A stretch of 64,000 nucleotides of DNA, taken from the NCBI GenBank assembly GCA_963971305.1, contig OZ020309.1:3155001-3219000 (forward strand), in the 5' to 3' direction. Origin of the DNA: Arcuatula senhousia (lineage: Eukaryota; Mollusca; Bivalvia; Mytilida; Mytilidae). This document shows, in pieces, positions 19,890 to 31,036 of the stretch; positions within the stretch are counted from its first letter, which is position 1; each line of letters starts with the position of its first letter. The notes beneath the pieces are model-generated. The model made no database searches. It was not told where the DNA came from and saw nothing but the letters and a program-made list of their open reading frames with translations. Made by a program: the position numbers and the translations under genes.

Positions 19890-20050
19890 AATGTTTGGAA
19901 ATCTGTGCTTTTCATATTCATATTGTGTTTAGCATTTTCATTGTTTTGGCTAAAACGCTTCTGATGATATTTGAATTGACGAAAAGCGCGTCAGGCGTAG
20001 CAAACTTTACTTGCTGGAACCTTTGAAACCTTTTATTAAAGACGAATAAA
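19890..20050. repeat. Short dispersed repeat, core GCGTCAGGCGTAGCAAA
   Basis: The stretch around GACGAAAAGCGCGTCAGGCG (19979) matches in reverse complement the block TTTTGCTACGCCTGATGTGC at 22628 and 28149 inside the two TIR elements. Length and wide dispersal suggest a SINE-like origin, but no tRNA-type promoter was recognised. Confidence 0.55.
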
Positions 20051-20105
20051 AATAATTCTCAGGGTACTAAATTTAATTTGTTAATTAGTTAATTTCTTAT
20101 TGTAG

Positions 20106-20699
20106 ACGGATTTGGATAAAAGTGGTAATGAATCACTTGGCGTTTTGGCGAAGTTGAGAAAGTTGTCGACAAATTCCACTAAAACCAACACAACCGATGA
20201 TGCAGAACATAAGCCACCAGGACCAATGGCGTTACTAAGGAGAAGGTCAACATTCAAGAGCATAGCAACGGGTCTGTTAGGTTTTCGAAGGCTCACAAAG
20301 GGTAATATAAAAGCCGAGGATGAATCTAAGCCAAAGATCAAACTGGAGAACACGTACAAAATAGACCCAGACGAAGGAAGAGAATTCAGAGCGAAAAATG
20401 TTGAGAAGGTCGTTGCCAACATCTTGGAAGAAGAATTGAGAAATGAAAAATATAACCATGATAGATGTAAAATGTTAGCATGTGACCTTTCTGTAAAAAT
20501 CAAGTCAAAGGTCAAGAACATGGGATTTCCCCGTTACAAAATTATATGCAATGTTGTGATTGGTCAATGCATGGATCAGTGCGTGGAAATGGCCAGCCAA
20601 AGCATTTGGGATCCTAAAACTGACAATTATTCGTGCTCATCATACAAAAACAGTACACTCTTTGCCGTGGCCCTTGTTCATGGTGTTTATTTTGAATGA
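20106..20699 (+). CDS. Tctex-type dynein light chain (DYNLT5/TCTEX1D1-like), last exon
   Basis: Acceptor TTATTGTAG ends at 20105; the exon opens in phase 0 (TDLDKSGN) and ends at TGA 20697-20699, giving 197 residues here. The first ~80 residues are basic and probably disordered (LLRRRSTFKSIATGLLGFRR). The C-terminal ~115 form a Tctex1 domain: NTYKIDPDEGREF at its start, then GFPRYKIICNVVIGQ, SIWDPKTDNYS and FAVALVHGVYFE at the very end, the diagnostic motifs. Members are light chains of cytoplasmic or axonemal dynein, often ciliary. The N-terminal extension fits the DYNLT5 (TCTEX1D1) group better than the short DYNLT1/3. Intact frame. Confidence 0.9.
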   Translation, partial: TDLDKSGNESLGVLAKLRKLSTNSTKTNTTDDAEHKPPGPMALLRRRSTFKSIATGLLGFRRLTKGNIKAEDESKPKIKLENTYKIDPDEGREFRAKNVEKVVANILEEELRNEKYNHDRCKMLACDLSVKIKSKVKNMGFPRYKIICNVVIGQCMDQCVEMASQSIWDPKTDNYSCSSYKNSTLFAVALVHGVYFE

Positions 20700-20789
20700 T
20701 TGCGCCATTTTTTGCCTTTTAATAACTTTATTTGTAACTTTTCAAAGTTATTCTTATTCATATCCAGATAGGAAATAGAATTCTAACCT

Positions 20790-20795
20790 AATAAA
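20790..20795 (+). terminator. Poly(A) signal of the DYNLT5-like gene
   Basis: AATAAA about 90 bases after the stop. Confidence 0.6.
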
Positions 20796-21480
20796 TGCAT
20801 TTATTACATATCAGTACCAAGTTTAACTTTTGATAACATATCTAGTACTATGTCTTAAAAAAAATGACAGTTTTGACAAGGTTTTGACAAAAGTGTTGTT
20901 TTATCTATTTAAGGTTGCTCTAGTTTTTTGTGTTAAAAATTAAAGCTGAAGGATCTGTTTAACATGTTAACAACACTAATATACACTAATATACATAATA
21001 CAAAAGAAACAAACAACTAAATTTACATTCTCTTCAAAAATTCAAAAAAGTTTCGCATAGGTAGAAAATTTCCCATAGGTTTAATAGAAAAAGAAAATAA
21101 TGAGATATGGAATAAGTGTATTCGACATAGCCCACAACCAAGCGGCAATTTAGAAAAACCACAATGGACAACCACCAGCAACCTCCAACGAGGCCAGTAA
21201 GCGCTGTTCGCGGTTCTACAATCTAAATAAAATGCATATGATTCAAATCCAGTCCTGAACTAGTCATAGATTGACCCCCTTCTTAAACAAGGAACATCAA
21301 AAAGACAAGTACAAACGAAAGCTTTGTCAAGGATTCCTGGCTTAGGACAGGCACATATAATATGTGGCGGGGTTAAACTAGCTTTTTGGGCCCAACTTTC
21401 CTCCTATCAATATTTTTAGACGAAGCACAAAAACTAAACCCGCACCAATATTGCCGAGCTGTTTTACAACAGATTTTCAT
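20796..21480. other. Intergenic with repeat-like text
   Basis: No gene. The passage from 21120 to 21400, ending in GACAGGCACATATAATATGT and GGCGGGGTTAAACTAG, has the look of old retroelement sequence but no domain could be read from it. Confidence 0.35.
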
Positions 21481-24109
21481 CAGGGAGAATCATTTGTATT
21501 TTGAGCATAGAGATTTTTTTGTCTTGCCTTTTTATTTTTGGGAAAAGCCGGTGTTACATACTAGTTTTTCCCCCATACTAGAATTTCCCCCCGGAAAAAT
21601 GAGTATATACTCAGCTTTCCCCCCGGAAGATCTAGTATATACTAGATTTTCCCCCGGGGAAAAATGAGTATATACTACGTTTTCCCCCAGGGGAAAATCT
21701 AGTATGTGTAAACACATACTTATTTTTCCGTCATACTGAGTCCCCCCCCCCCACATTCTTGATTAGTACCTAAAGAGTTACATATACAACAGGCTGTCAC
21801 TTGATTGATAAGTTGTCTAGCAAATTTCATAAGTGGAGTTAAAGTCCCGAATTTTTATATCAAAGGTCGTTCAGTTTATACTTGTTCGGTGTGATCGGTT
21901 GTTTTCTCGACTAATACAACGCACAAATATCAGTCTTATGTAACGTAAGTGAAGTAGAAAGCTAAAAACACTGGACCCAACCCTTGTTTTATTACCTTTT
22001 TTTGTATCTTATGCAAGCTAGTTTCTGGATTTAATTACCACACACCACACAGCAACAATTTAAAATCCACATTGGAAAACAGTCAGCAATCCTTGAAGCA
22101 AACAGTGAGTGCTGCTTGTCACTTTGCAAATGGTCGATAATCAAATTCTATTTATATGGAGGGAGCAACCATTTGATTTCAAAGGGGTAGTGTATGGTGA
22201 ATTTGAAATTAATAGGCAGGATGTCCCCCACCCCCCGAAAAAAAGGCAAAAGGGCACCAATTGGTGTCAAAAGTTGGAAAGGGCGACAGCAAAACCAGTA
22301 AAAACGATCAAGAACTGCATGAAGAAGCACAAATAGATGTTTAAATTGTTTGATATAAAGGAGACGGATCAATATAAGGTATTTTCTTGTTTCCAAATCA
22401 ATTTTCTTTATTTAAATTAATAGTTTAACAATATGTTTTAAACGTTTAAATCAAATGTCGGTCTCTGTTCTCCTCTTCACATATCCGCAAGCACTAAAGT
22501 ATTTTATAGGATCATGATGAAAATGACATGTTGTCACAGGGGCTTAAAGATAAGCAAAGCAGCGGTTGTTTTTTTTTACCTTCTGGTCAAGTCTTTATAA
22601 ATAAACAGCAAAGTTCTAGACATTAAATTTTGCTACGCCTGATGTGCGTTTCGTCTATGCAAGGCTCATCAGAGGCGCTCTACCCAAAATATTGAAAAAG
22701 CCAAACACTTTATCTAGATCATGAAGAGCATGAAACAATAAAACAACCCCCCCCCCCCAAAAAAAAAAAAAAAAAAAACCAACAGGGAACACAACTTATA
22801 ACTAAGATCAACCTACGTCTTGGGTATGTGTTGTGTTGTTGTTTAATGCCCTTTTCGACGCACTTGGGCCATATAGGGCGGTCAATTTTAATCGTGGAGG
22901 AAACCATCTAACTTGTGCAGACAACTGACAAACATTATCACATACAGGTGGACGACGACGACGACAACGACAACGACATCGCCATAAGATAATACGATCG
23001 CAAAAATTTTGCGGTCGTATAAAAACTGTCTATATACCGATTGATGATGCGATCATTTTAGTGCAATGATTTTTTTTCAATTGAACGAATTTGAAAATGA
23101 CCCGTATTTTGCGAAGTTATGCTAATTTTTGTATTTCAAATGAGTAGAATATATTTTTAGGTGAACACAGGTATATAAAGGTAAATTAGGTTTACAAGAT
23201 GACTTTAACTTCTATTTTGCAGCAGTTCGAAAAATGTAGCTAAAATACATAAATATAATATATTAATACGTCTATATATATAAGAAATAACACTACCAAT
23301 ACTTTCGACTAACAGACGAATACATCGAATTCTAAAAGACTAAGTAACAAATCTGTCACGCATGAAAGATCGGTAACTTGTGTAAATCACTAAAAGACAT
23401 TTAATTTATTACAGTATTGAAAGGAGACGCAAAAATACAGAAAAAAACATGAATGATAAAAAATGAACTATAAACAAAAAGGAGGGCGACGGATTATTTT
23501 TGCCCCCCAACCCCGCTCCAAGTCAATATTTCTCATTATCATTTCTTAATCATTTGATCATCATTTTGTTAATTCATCGCCCATGTGTGAATACTAATAC
23601 TACATTATGCAAGGGTCACTGTGTTGTTAGGGTTTATTTTTAAGCACCCAACCCATTTACGAAATTGACTTTACATCTTTGTTTCCGTTTTTGATTTACA
23701 GAAATATAGATACATGTATTATTATGGATTGGGGGGGAAATCTGGTATGGGTTTTGCCAAGGGGGAAAATCTGGTATATACTCATTTTTCCCCCTTAAAA
23801 TCTAGGGGGGGGGGAAATCTAGTATATACTCATTTTTCCGGGGGGAAATCTCAGTATATACTCATTTTTCCGGGGGGAAAATGAGTAGGGGGGAAATCTA
23901 GTATGTCACACCGGGCCTAGATTTTTTTTATTTATGCGCGCATTCTTTTTTTTTAAAGCTACTATAAATTTTTCAGCCACAAATACCATCCTGCCTCTTA
24001 TGTAGTCAAAGCACTGTTCTGCCTTTTTATTTGTGGAGTTTTGCCATCCTGCCTTTTCATTTAAAATTTCACCATAGCCACCATAAAAGTTAAATGGTCG
24101 CTCCCTAAA
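21481..24109. mobile_element. Older GGGAG...ATTTGATTTT MITE split by TIR element 1
   Basis: The left half (21481-21547; AGGGAGAATCATTTGTATTT, then TTGCCTTTTTATTTTTGGG) and right half (23915-24109; ending AAAGTTAAATGGTCGCTCCC) correspond to the two sides of the MITE at 6637. The intervening 2.37 kb is TIR element 1. The halves are diverged, so this assignment is moderately secure. Confidence 0.5.
21548..23914. mobile_element. TIR element 1 (2.37 kb, non-autonomous)
   Basis: Termini CCGGTGTTACATACTAG and CTAGTATGTCACACCGG are inverted with one mismatch. Subterminal regions at both ends are stacks of TTCCCCCCGGAAAAATGAGT and ATATACT-type repeats in opposite orientation. The interior from ~21770 matches element 2 (27000 on) through the CGACGACGACGACAACGACA stretch and the palindromic CGATCGCAAAAATTTTGCGG. 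No open frame of protein character; no target duplication was identified. Confidence 0.8.
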
Positions 24110-24126
24110 GGAAAACACAAAACAAA

Positions 24127-25160
24127 CTAGAGGCTCTCAGGAGCTTGAATTGCTTACTTAAACTTCTTACCTAGTGAACAACATGGTCTACAGAATAAGA
24201 ATAAGATATCTATTTACCAATTATGGTCCCACAGGGGGCTATTACAATTATAAACAATCATGATTTCAAACATATATAGACATAAGAAGAGCTGTAATGA
24301 GACAAATGGACAAAACAAATAAAAAAAAATTAAAATATCATTAATTTGCCAATATATGACCCCGGCGAGGTTGTTCATTTATAATATAAGGTCTAGAGAA
24401 CGAGAGATATGTAAATAACTATATATATATATTTTTTTAATTTTGGGTGCCCTCTGTTTATTTAATATAGGATTAAGAGTATATAATATAGTTACAATTC
24501 TACAAGAGTCACCAAGGGACGGTGCTTATGGATATACTCAAGCCATATTTCATGGACAAGAGTATACCACCTCGTGACTGATGTAGAATCGCAAGATAAT
24601 GAGGTTAAAATTGAGTGGAGACATTGAATATCTGCAAAAGACGTCAAGGGACAGTGCTTGTTTGGATATGTTCTCTGTTAAATTTCATAACATAGAGCAA
24701 TCCACCTCACGTCTTGTGCAGAACAACAAGGCCTTAAAAATCCACATGTACCTAGTCAGTATCATTGAAGAAACTAATAAGGCAGGAAAACATTCTAAAG
24801 ATCAAGTACACAAACTAAAAAGGCTTTAAAAAGATTGACAAACTTACTTTAAATTGATACAAAACAGTAAGAGAGATAATTTTTAAACGATTGAATTGAC
24901 GATTTTGACTCTAAAAATCATTTTTGTAGAATCAGTGACCTTATCCATTCTGCAATGCAAACTTTTCCTCTAGCACTGACGTTTTCAAGATACAGTCCAA
25001 AAACTGCCAAAATGATTAATTTTGACGAATCACAAAGCTGTAGTGTAATGTTCCGACGCGTCCCTGTTCTCTATAAACATGATAAAGCATCGACGGCTAT
25101 GTTGGTTGGTTGGAAAACCTGGTAGATGACATCCTAAAGACCAGTTTGTAGATTTTGGAA
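24127..25160 (-). mobile_element. Helitron-like element copy, truncated
   Basis: Starts CTAGAGGCTCTCAGGAGC, the reverse complement of the 3' hairpin and CTAG seen at 13394. The later part (24900-25160) matches the body of the 11.9-kb copy in reverse (AAACTTTTCCTCTAGCACTG, CAAAAACTGCCAAAATG, ATGTTGGTTGGTTGG). The GACCCTTCGGGTC end is missing. AT-rich text at 24200-24860 is not shared. Confidence 0.65.
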
Positions 25161-25492
25161 TGAAATATATGTCTTCAATGGTTTCAGAATATTCATATGA
25201 ACGAACCAAAAACCAATTGCAAATCGGTAATAAAAACAAAACATCCAACATTAATAGACAAAATAAAACCAAATCCAAATGACACATACAGGCACAAAAA
25301 AAAAAAAAACAACCAAAAAAACCCACACAAAACAAACCATTTAAGACGACTATAACTGCATTCAGCAACGCTGAATATGGTTAATTTAAGTATTATGTAT
25401 ACAACGTGTACTTTAAAATGAAACTCAAATCGTTCCAGACATGTAAAAAAATTCTAAAACAATTTGTCTTCACTGCAATATTTTAAAATATG
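25161..25492. other. Intergenic, nothing recognised
   Basis: A-rich low-complexity stretch near 25297-25340; no gene. Confidence 0.4.
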
Positions 25493-25679
25493 TCAGTCCA
25501 TTCATATACTTCCACCTCGCATAGTGATAAATAGTTTTCTGTTCTAATGGTAACCTTGATTTCACTTCCTTCCGGTTTGGAGGTACACATCACGTGTACA
25601 GTTCTGTGGTTTTTGATTGGTAGTTGAAATATCCGCACAAGGCAGGTTCTGCATTCTTTATTACGTCAACCTCGTTCTC
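25493..25679 (-). pseudogene. F5/8 type C domain, decayed C-half exon
   Basis: Read on the minus strand from an acceptor-like ATCAG, it aligns along its length with the intact exon 34026-34237 (shared AACTACCAATCAAAAACC, CGGAAGGAAGTGAAATCAA, GAGGTGGAAGT). Compared with that exon it lacks 14 bp just after GAGAACGA and one further base in the middle, which brings a TGA into frame near its start. It is the natural partner of the N-half exon at 29521-29839, and TIR element 2 now lies between them. Confidence 0.75.
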
Positions 25680-25733
25680 CTGATAAATTTAACAATTCAA
25701 ATAGTTACAGATCTTAACTTCTCATTTTTTTAG

Positions 25734-26000
25734 ATTAATTATAAAGGATTGTTGTCTATAAGAAAGTTCAGCAGTCCTATGAAATGTTCTTCTGTAAATT
25801 TTGATGCATTAGATCCATGCGTCAGTGTGTATGACGAAAATAAGCTCCGATTAATATTTACCTTCCCCGAAAGTACTAAAAAGAATAGAGTTAACCCAAC
25901 CGATCTCAAAAACATACAAGTCGTCATAGAAGAATTGCGAGGTCTTTCCCTACGTTGTCATAAGAAATTTGCACTATCTATCAGTCTAAAATTAGAAAAG
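25734..26000 (+). CDS. Unidentified 89-codon exon
   Basis: Acceptor TTTTTTTAG ends at 25733 and donor GTATAA begins at 26001. The 267-nt interior is open in phase 0 throughout. The encoded segment (INYKGLLSIRKFSSPMKCSS... through LRLIFTFPESTKKNRVNP to LKLEK) has balanced soluble-protein composition, a predicted beta-strand RLIFTF and a helix DLKNIQVVIEELRG. I do not recognise a family. No partner exon was found; the strand is opposite to the flanking lectin exons. It may be an internal exon of an unknown gene or a chance frame. Confidence 0.42.
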
Positions 26001-26519
26001 GTATAAAGTATTTGTTGAACATTGTGATTGAAATGACCGATAATTATCCATAATTATCCATTTTATCAAATGACACGTGTATGTGTATTAGTCTGTTTGG
26101 TTGCTATACCTACGGTAGCATACAAAAAAAAACTGTCCTTTTTCATGTAAAAAAATTGAAGCAATACAAAATCTTCAAAAACTAAGCCATGATTTGGCGT
26201 TCTGATAATATTTTTTGACCAGGATATCATGTAAAATCCCCGTAAAATCATAATCAGAAAATTAAATCTATACATGGAAACTAATTTCGTCGATTTTGAA
26301 CTTTGACGTTTTCGACAAACTTTGCGTCAAGAACGCGTAATCGGGAAGAGAATCATATAATCATAAAATGCATAAATAGTGTTATGTACTTAAGGTTTAA
26401 GGATGAAAACAGGTCTTAACATTATTTTTTTTTAAACAACCACAAAACAATGCGGACGTTTTATGATATGATGCTCTCGTCGTCGTCGTTGTCGTTGTCG
26501 TAGTCTGTAAACATTTTAG
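26001..26519. other. Intergenic, nothing recognised
   Basis: Contains a TCGTCGTCGTCGTTGTCGTT run at 26470-26500, related in type to the GACGACGAC stretch in the TIR elements. No gene. Confidence 0.4.
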
Positions 26520-26780
26520 TGTTTCGACAATAACTTTAGTTCCAGTTATCGGATTGCTATAAAATTTGACAAAGATGTTCCTTACCATAAAATGACAAAT
26601 GGGATTGATTTTGGGGTTCCCCCATTTTTTGTTTAGAATTAGGGGCCAAAAATACTACTTTTTTGTTTGTTTCCACAATTACTTTAGTTCTAGCTTTCCG
26701 ATTGCTATGAAATTTGACAGTTATGCTCCTTACCATAAAAGGATATTTGGAATTGATTTTGGGGTTCCCCCTTTTTTGTT
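26520..26780. repeat. Two-copy ~148-bp tandem repeat
   Basis: GTTTCGACAATAACTTTAGT (26521) recurs diverged at 26669, each followed by ATTGCTATRAAATTTGACA and then TTGATTTTGGGGTTCCCCC. Confidence 0.75.
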
Positions 26781-26909
26781 TTGAAATTTGCGTCTTTTTA
26801 ATTTTGACAAGTTTTTTTTTTCAACCTTAAACAAGGGCATTTCGATTTTCGATGAACTCTTTTGTAAACGTTCGTTTCCTGTTAAAATAAGTGACTGGCA
26901 GATGCAATA

Positions 26910-29461
26910 CCGGTGTTACATACTAGTTTTTCCCCCTACTCATCTTTCCCCCCGGAAAAAAAACAGTTATACTGAGATTTCCCACCGGAAATATCAGTAC
27001 CTAAAGAGTTACAGATACAACAGGCTGTCACTTGTTTGATAAGTTGTCTAGCGAATTTCATAAGTGGAGTTAAAGTCCCGAATTCGTGCATGCTTTGTAC
27101 ACAACGGCGTGTCCAATTTTTTATCAAAGGTCGTTGAGTTTATAGTTGTTCGGTGTGATCGGTGGTTTTCTCGACTAATACAACGCACAAATATCAGTCT
27201 TATGTAACGTAAGTGAAGTAGAAAGCTACAAACACTGGACCCAACCCTTATTTTATTACTTTTTTGTATCTTATGCAAGCTAGTTTCTGGATTTAATTAC
27301 CACACACCACACAGCAACAATTTAAAATCCACATTGGAAAACAGTCAGCAATCATTGAAGCAAACAGTGAGTGCTGCTTGTCACTTTGCAAATGGTCGAT
27401 AATCAAATTTTATTTATATGTAGGGAGCAACCATTTGATTTCAAAGGGGTAGTGTATGGTGATATTTGAAAATAATAGGCAGGATGTCCCCCCCCAGAAA
27501 AAAATCCAGGATTAACAATTTATCTATGTAATATTTAGAATGGCAAAATACTGTTTTTTGCTTAACATTAACTATAACCATTCTTCCTAAATGTCAATGT
27601 ACGATTAGAAGCAAAAGGGCACCAATGGGTGTCAAAAGTTTGAAAGGGCGACAGCAAACCAGTAAAAACGATAAAGAACTGCATGAAGAAACACAAATAG
27701 ATGTTTAAATTGTTTGATATAAAGGAGACGGATCGATATAAGGTATTTTCTTGTTTCCAAATCCTATCGTCATTTTCTTTATTAAATTAATAGTTTAACA
27801 ATATGTTTTAAACGTTTTAATCAAATGTCGGTCTCTGTTCTCCTCTTCACATATCCGCAAGCACTAAAGTATTTTATAGGATTATGATGAAATTTAACAA
27901 GCCTTGGCGGTCTTTTTTACAGTACAGCTTGTCACAGTTGAACCACCCTACCAGATCATTTTTATTTCTGGTTTCTGAAAATAGGCTTTATTTAGGAAGT
28001 TTGTATATAGACGTACCAACGTCCACGAGTAAAACTATATATCCCTTGACATGTTGTCACAGGGGCTTAAAAATAAGCAAAGCAGCGGTTGTTTTTTTTA
28101 CCTTCTGGTCAAGTCTTTATAAATAAACAGCAAAGTTCTAGACATTAAATTTCGCTACGCCTGATGTGCGTTTCGTCTATGCAAGGCTCATCAGAGGCGC
28201 TCTACCCAAAATATTGAAAAAGCCAAACACTTTATCTAGATCACGAAGAGCATGGAACAATAAAAATAAAACAAAAAAAAAACCATCAGGGAACACAATT
28301 TATAACTAAGATCAACCTACGTCTTGGGTATGTGTTGTGTTGTTGTTTAATGCCCTTTTCGACGCACTTGGGCCATATAGGGCGGTCAGTTTTAATCGTG
28401 GAGGAAACCATCTAACTTGTGCAGACAACTGACAAACCTTATCACATACAGGTGGACGACGACGACGACAACGACAACGACATCGCCATAAGATAATACG
28501 ATCGCAAAAATTTTGCGGTCGTTTAAAAACTGTCTATATACCAATAATGATTGATGATGCGATCATTTTAGTGCAATGATTTTTTTTCAATTGAACGAAT
28601 TTGAAAATGACACGTATTTTGCGAAGTTACGCTAATTTTTGTATTTCAAATGAGCAGAATATATTTTTAGGTGAACACGGGTATATAAAGGTAAATTAGG
28701 TATACAAGATGACTTTAACTTCTATTTTGCAGCAGTTCGAAAAATGTAGCTAAAATACATAAATATAATATATAAATACGTCTATATATTTTAAAATCAA
28801 TTGTAGTGCTAGCGGAAAGAAATAACACTACCAATACTTTCGACTAACAGACGAATACATCGTCGAATTCTAAAAGACTTAGTATAACAAATCTGTCACG
28901 CATGAAAGATCGGTAACTTGTGTAAAATCACTTAAAGACATTTAATTTATTACAGTATTCAAAGGAGACGCAAAAATACAGAAGAAAACATGAATGATAA
29001 AAAATGATCTATAAACAAAAAGGAGGGCGACGGATTATTTTTGCCCCCCTACCCCGCCCCAAGTCAATATTTCTCATTATCATTTCTTAATCATTTTATC
29101 ATCATTTTGTTAATTCATCGCCCATATGTGAATACTAATACTACATTATGCAAGGGTCACTGTGTTGTTAGGGTTTATTTTTAAGCACCCAACCCATTTA
29201 CGAAATTGACTTTACATATTTGTTTCCGTTTTTGATTTACAGAAATATAGATACATGTATTATTACATGTATTATGGATGGAGGGAAAATCTGGTATGGA
29301 TTTTGCCAAGGGGGAAAATCTGGTATATACTCATTTTTCCCCCTTAAAATCTAGGGGGGGGAATCTAGTATATACTCATTTTTCCGGGGGGAAACCTCAG
29401 TATATACTCATTTTTCCGGGGGAAAAAATGAGTAGGGGGAAAATCTAGTATGTCACACCGG
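26910..29461. mobile_element. TIR element 2 (2.55 kb, non-autonomous)
   Basis: Same termini as element 1 (CCGGTGTTACATACTAG ... CTAGTATGTCACACCGG) and collinear interior, with two stretches not in element 1: ~27500-27610 and ~27885-28045. Both copies carry the GGTCGTAT/TTTTGCGG palindrome and a GGGAGCAACCATTTGATTTC remnant (27422). No transposase. It ends 60 bp from the donor of the F5/8C exon at 29521, so it inserted into that gene's intron. Confidence 0.82.
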
Positions 29462-29520
29462 TTCAAAATGTAATTATTACGTGTATGTATCATACATGTG
29501 TGTGAAATATAAAGTCATAC

Positions 29521-29839
29521 CCATTTCATCTTGTCTGTTGTACATCACAACTCTGTCTATTCTTTGGATATTTCCAAGGTCAATTTTTAGCCAAGGTTGT
29601 AGTTCTAGATCTGAATGTGTGCAGTGAGCTCCACCATAAAAAATAGAGATTTCTCCGTCGACAGCAAAAAAGGGATTGTGGTTTTCTTCTGATCCCCACT
29701 GTGAACTTTGGGTGACAATCTTGTTCAAGGCAATGTTGGGTCCGTTCGTTCGATAATAAGATGTAGAAAAGGTGTATGCGATAAAGCCGACATAGACAAG
29801 CAAAACAATTTTAGAAAACACAACAAAAATAGACAGCAA
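29521..29839 (-). CDS. F5/8 type C (fucolectin-like) domain, N-half exon with hydrophobic leader
   Basis: On the minus strand, acceptor TTGTTTCAG precedes 29839 and donor GTATGA follows 29521. The exon is phase 0 at its start and phase 1 at its end. It encodes a ~25-residue hydrophobic stretch (FSKIVLLVYVGFIAYTF), a short linker, then the F5/8C N-half: GPNIALNKIVTQSSQWG, FAVDG, ELQPWLKIDLG and RIDRVVMYNRQDE. Such domains bind glycans or lipids outside the cell. The leader could be a signal anchor; no in-frame ATG is present, so an upstream exon must supply the start. The matching C-half at 25493 is decayed, so this gene is probably broken unless it splices elsewhere. Confidence 0.78.
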
Positions 29840-30479
29840 CTGAAACAAGGACAGTAGGCTCTTCTCTTATTTTTGCGATTGGTCCAAAGTTAAAATAAGA
29901 TGCATATCCAGTTCTGCAGTCTTTTTTATGTGCTAAAAGATTCCTTTACCCGTTTCCTCCAAAATCCCAAGTTCAAAGTTTAAACACCCAAAAATAGTTT
30001 GAGAATAATTTTTGAATCATAATGATTTTGCTTCAAAATCAACTTATTTTCGTAAGCGATTTATATTCAAGGCTTTCGCAGGGAACAGAAATTCGCGAAA
30101 ATAAATAGTCGCGAATTTACCTATTTTCATAGTAATTTAATTGATTTTACAACAAATTACGAAAATAATCAGCCACTAAAAAGTACTATGACACTAAAAC
30201 GCGAAATATTGTAGTCGCGAAAATGAATTGGTTTACCATGTTTACAGTAATATTGTAATATTGTATGTTTGTATGGTCATTTTATCAGTATATGTTTTCT
30301 GTATTATTTGTGTGTAACCCGGAATTGTACCCGTCTTCGGACGAAAGTTTATAAATAGTTGTACATAAAAATATGATGGACGTTGAAACGTTTTCTCTTT
30401 ATATAAAAGCTAGTCTTCCCCCAGAAGCAAGCCGCCTTTTTTTTAGCCCTACCCTGTGACAAATTGGAGGATCAATCTC
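29840..30479. other. Intergenic or intronic, nothing recognised
   Basis: Contains repeated GCGAAAATAAAT and AGTCGCGAA motifs (30095-30225), an imperfect inverted arrangement suggesting an old MITE. No gene. Confidence 0.4.
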
Positions 30480-30650
30480 AAATGTCCAGGAGAGAAGAGA
30501 AACAACATGGAAGACATACCGGAGAAATCGAGGATCGCAATGGTCCTGACTTGGTACAGGCATTTAAAAACAAATGATGGGTTAAACCAGGTTTTATGGT
30601 GCACCAACCTCTCTTTCATTGCGAGAAAAAGGATAGTATAACGCCAGGTA
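30480..30650. repeat. Dispersed repeat with CCTGACTTGGTACAGGC core
   Basis: CCTGACTTGGTACAGGCATT (30546) then GGGTTAAACCAGGTTTTATG (30579) match the fold-back arms (18128 on). Shorter or diverged relatives lie at 2916, 51157 and, in reverse, near 34762. Confidence 0.75.
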
Positions 30651-30756
30651 CATGTATCATGACTTTTTGGTTTTTTTTGCTAAACAATATGTGAAAAGAA
30701 ATGACGTATAATATCAGACACATCTTTTCGATTTTTTAGGGGTATAAATAACATAC

Positions 30757-31036
30757 CATAACAAGACCATCCATCCTGTGGATCGGAAATTGGGGAAACA
30801 ACATGGTTTGTCCCAAGATTAAATAGATTCCTCTCTTTGTTGTAATAGTAATTGGAACATCTGTTCATACCACACATCGCCGCACATTCTATATGTGACC
30901 GAACAGATGTATCTATCCCTTCTTTCTGTCTAAATCCGGCATTTGAATCTGCGACAAAGTCTCTAGTAAGACAGATTATTTTGTTTTCTATCAACATGAA
31001 AACGAGGAGATGAAAACTCGCGGTAAACACGCCCAT
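30757..31036 (-). CDS. Secreted PAN/apple-like domain protein, first exon
   Basis: ATG at 31036 opens a typical signal peptide (MGVFTASFHLLVFMLI...), then a cysteine-patterned PAN/apple-like segment: HIECAAMCGMNRCSNYYYNK, followed by LFNLGT and GWSCYG. The C-x3-C-x4-C spacing with NYYYN is typical; the usual later Cys is Asn. Donor GTATGT (30756-30751) leaves phase 1 after 93 codons. PAN domains mediate protein or carbohydrate binding and often precede F5/8C domains in mollusc lectins. The nearest downstream F5/8C exon (29839) starts in phase 0, so the two do not splice directly; the partner exon is missing or not recognised. Confidence 0.75.

Larger units (their letters stand above)
18738..20105 (+). 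other. Intron of the DYNLT5-like gene
   Basis: Phase-0 intron of 1368 bp with GTATG donor and TTATTGTAG acceptor. It contains the E-box-rich MITE at 19396-19747 and a short dispersed repeat at 19890-20050. No other feature recognised. Confidence 0.7.

Noticed and set aside
20081..20521. Long minus-strand frame opposite the dynein light-chain exon
   Set aside because: It is the antisense of the Tctex1 exon, whose + strand carries clear family motifs.
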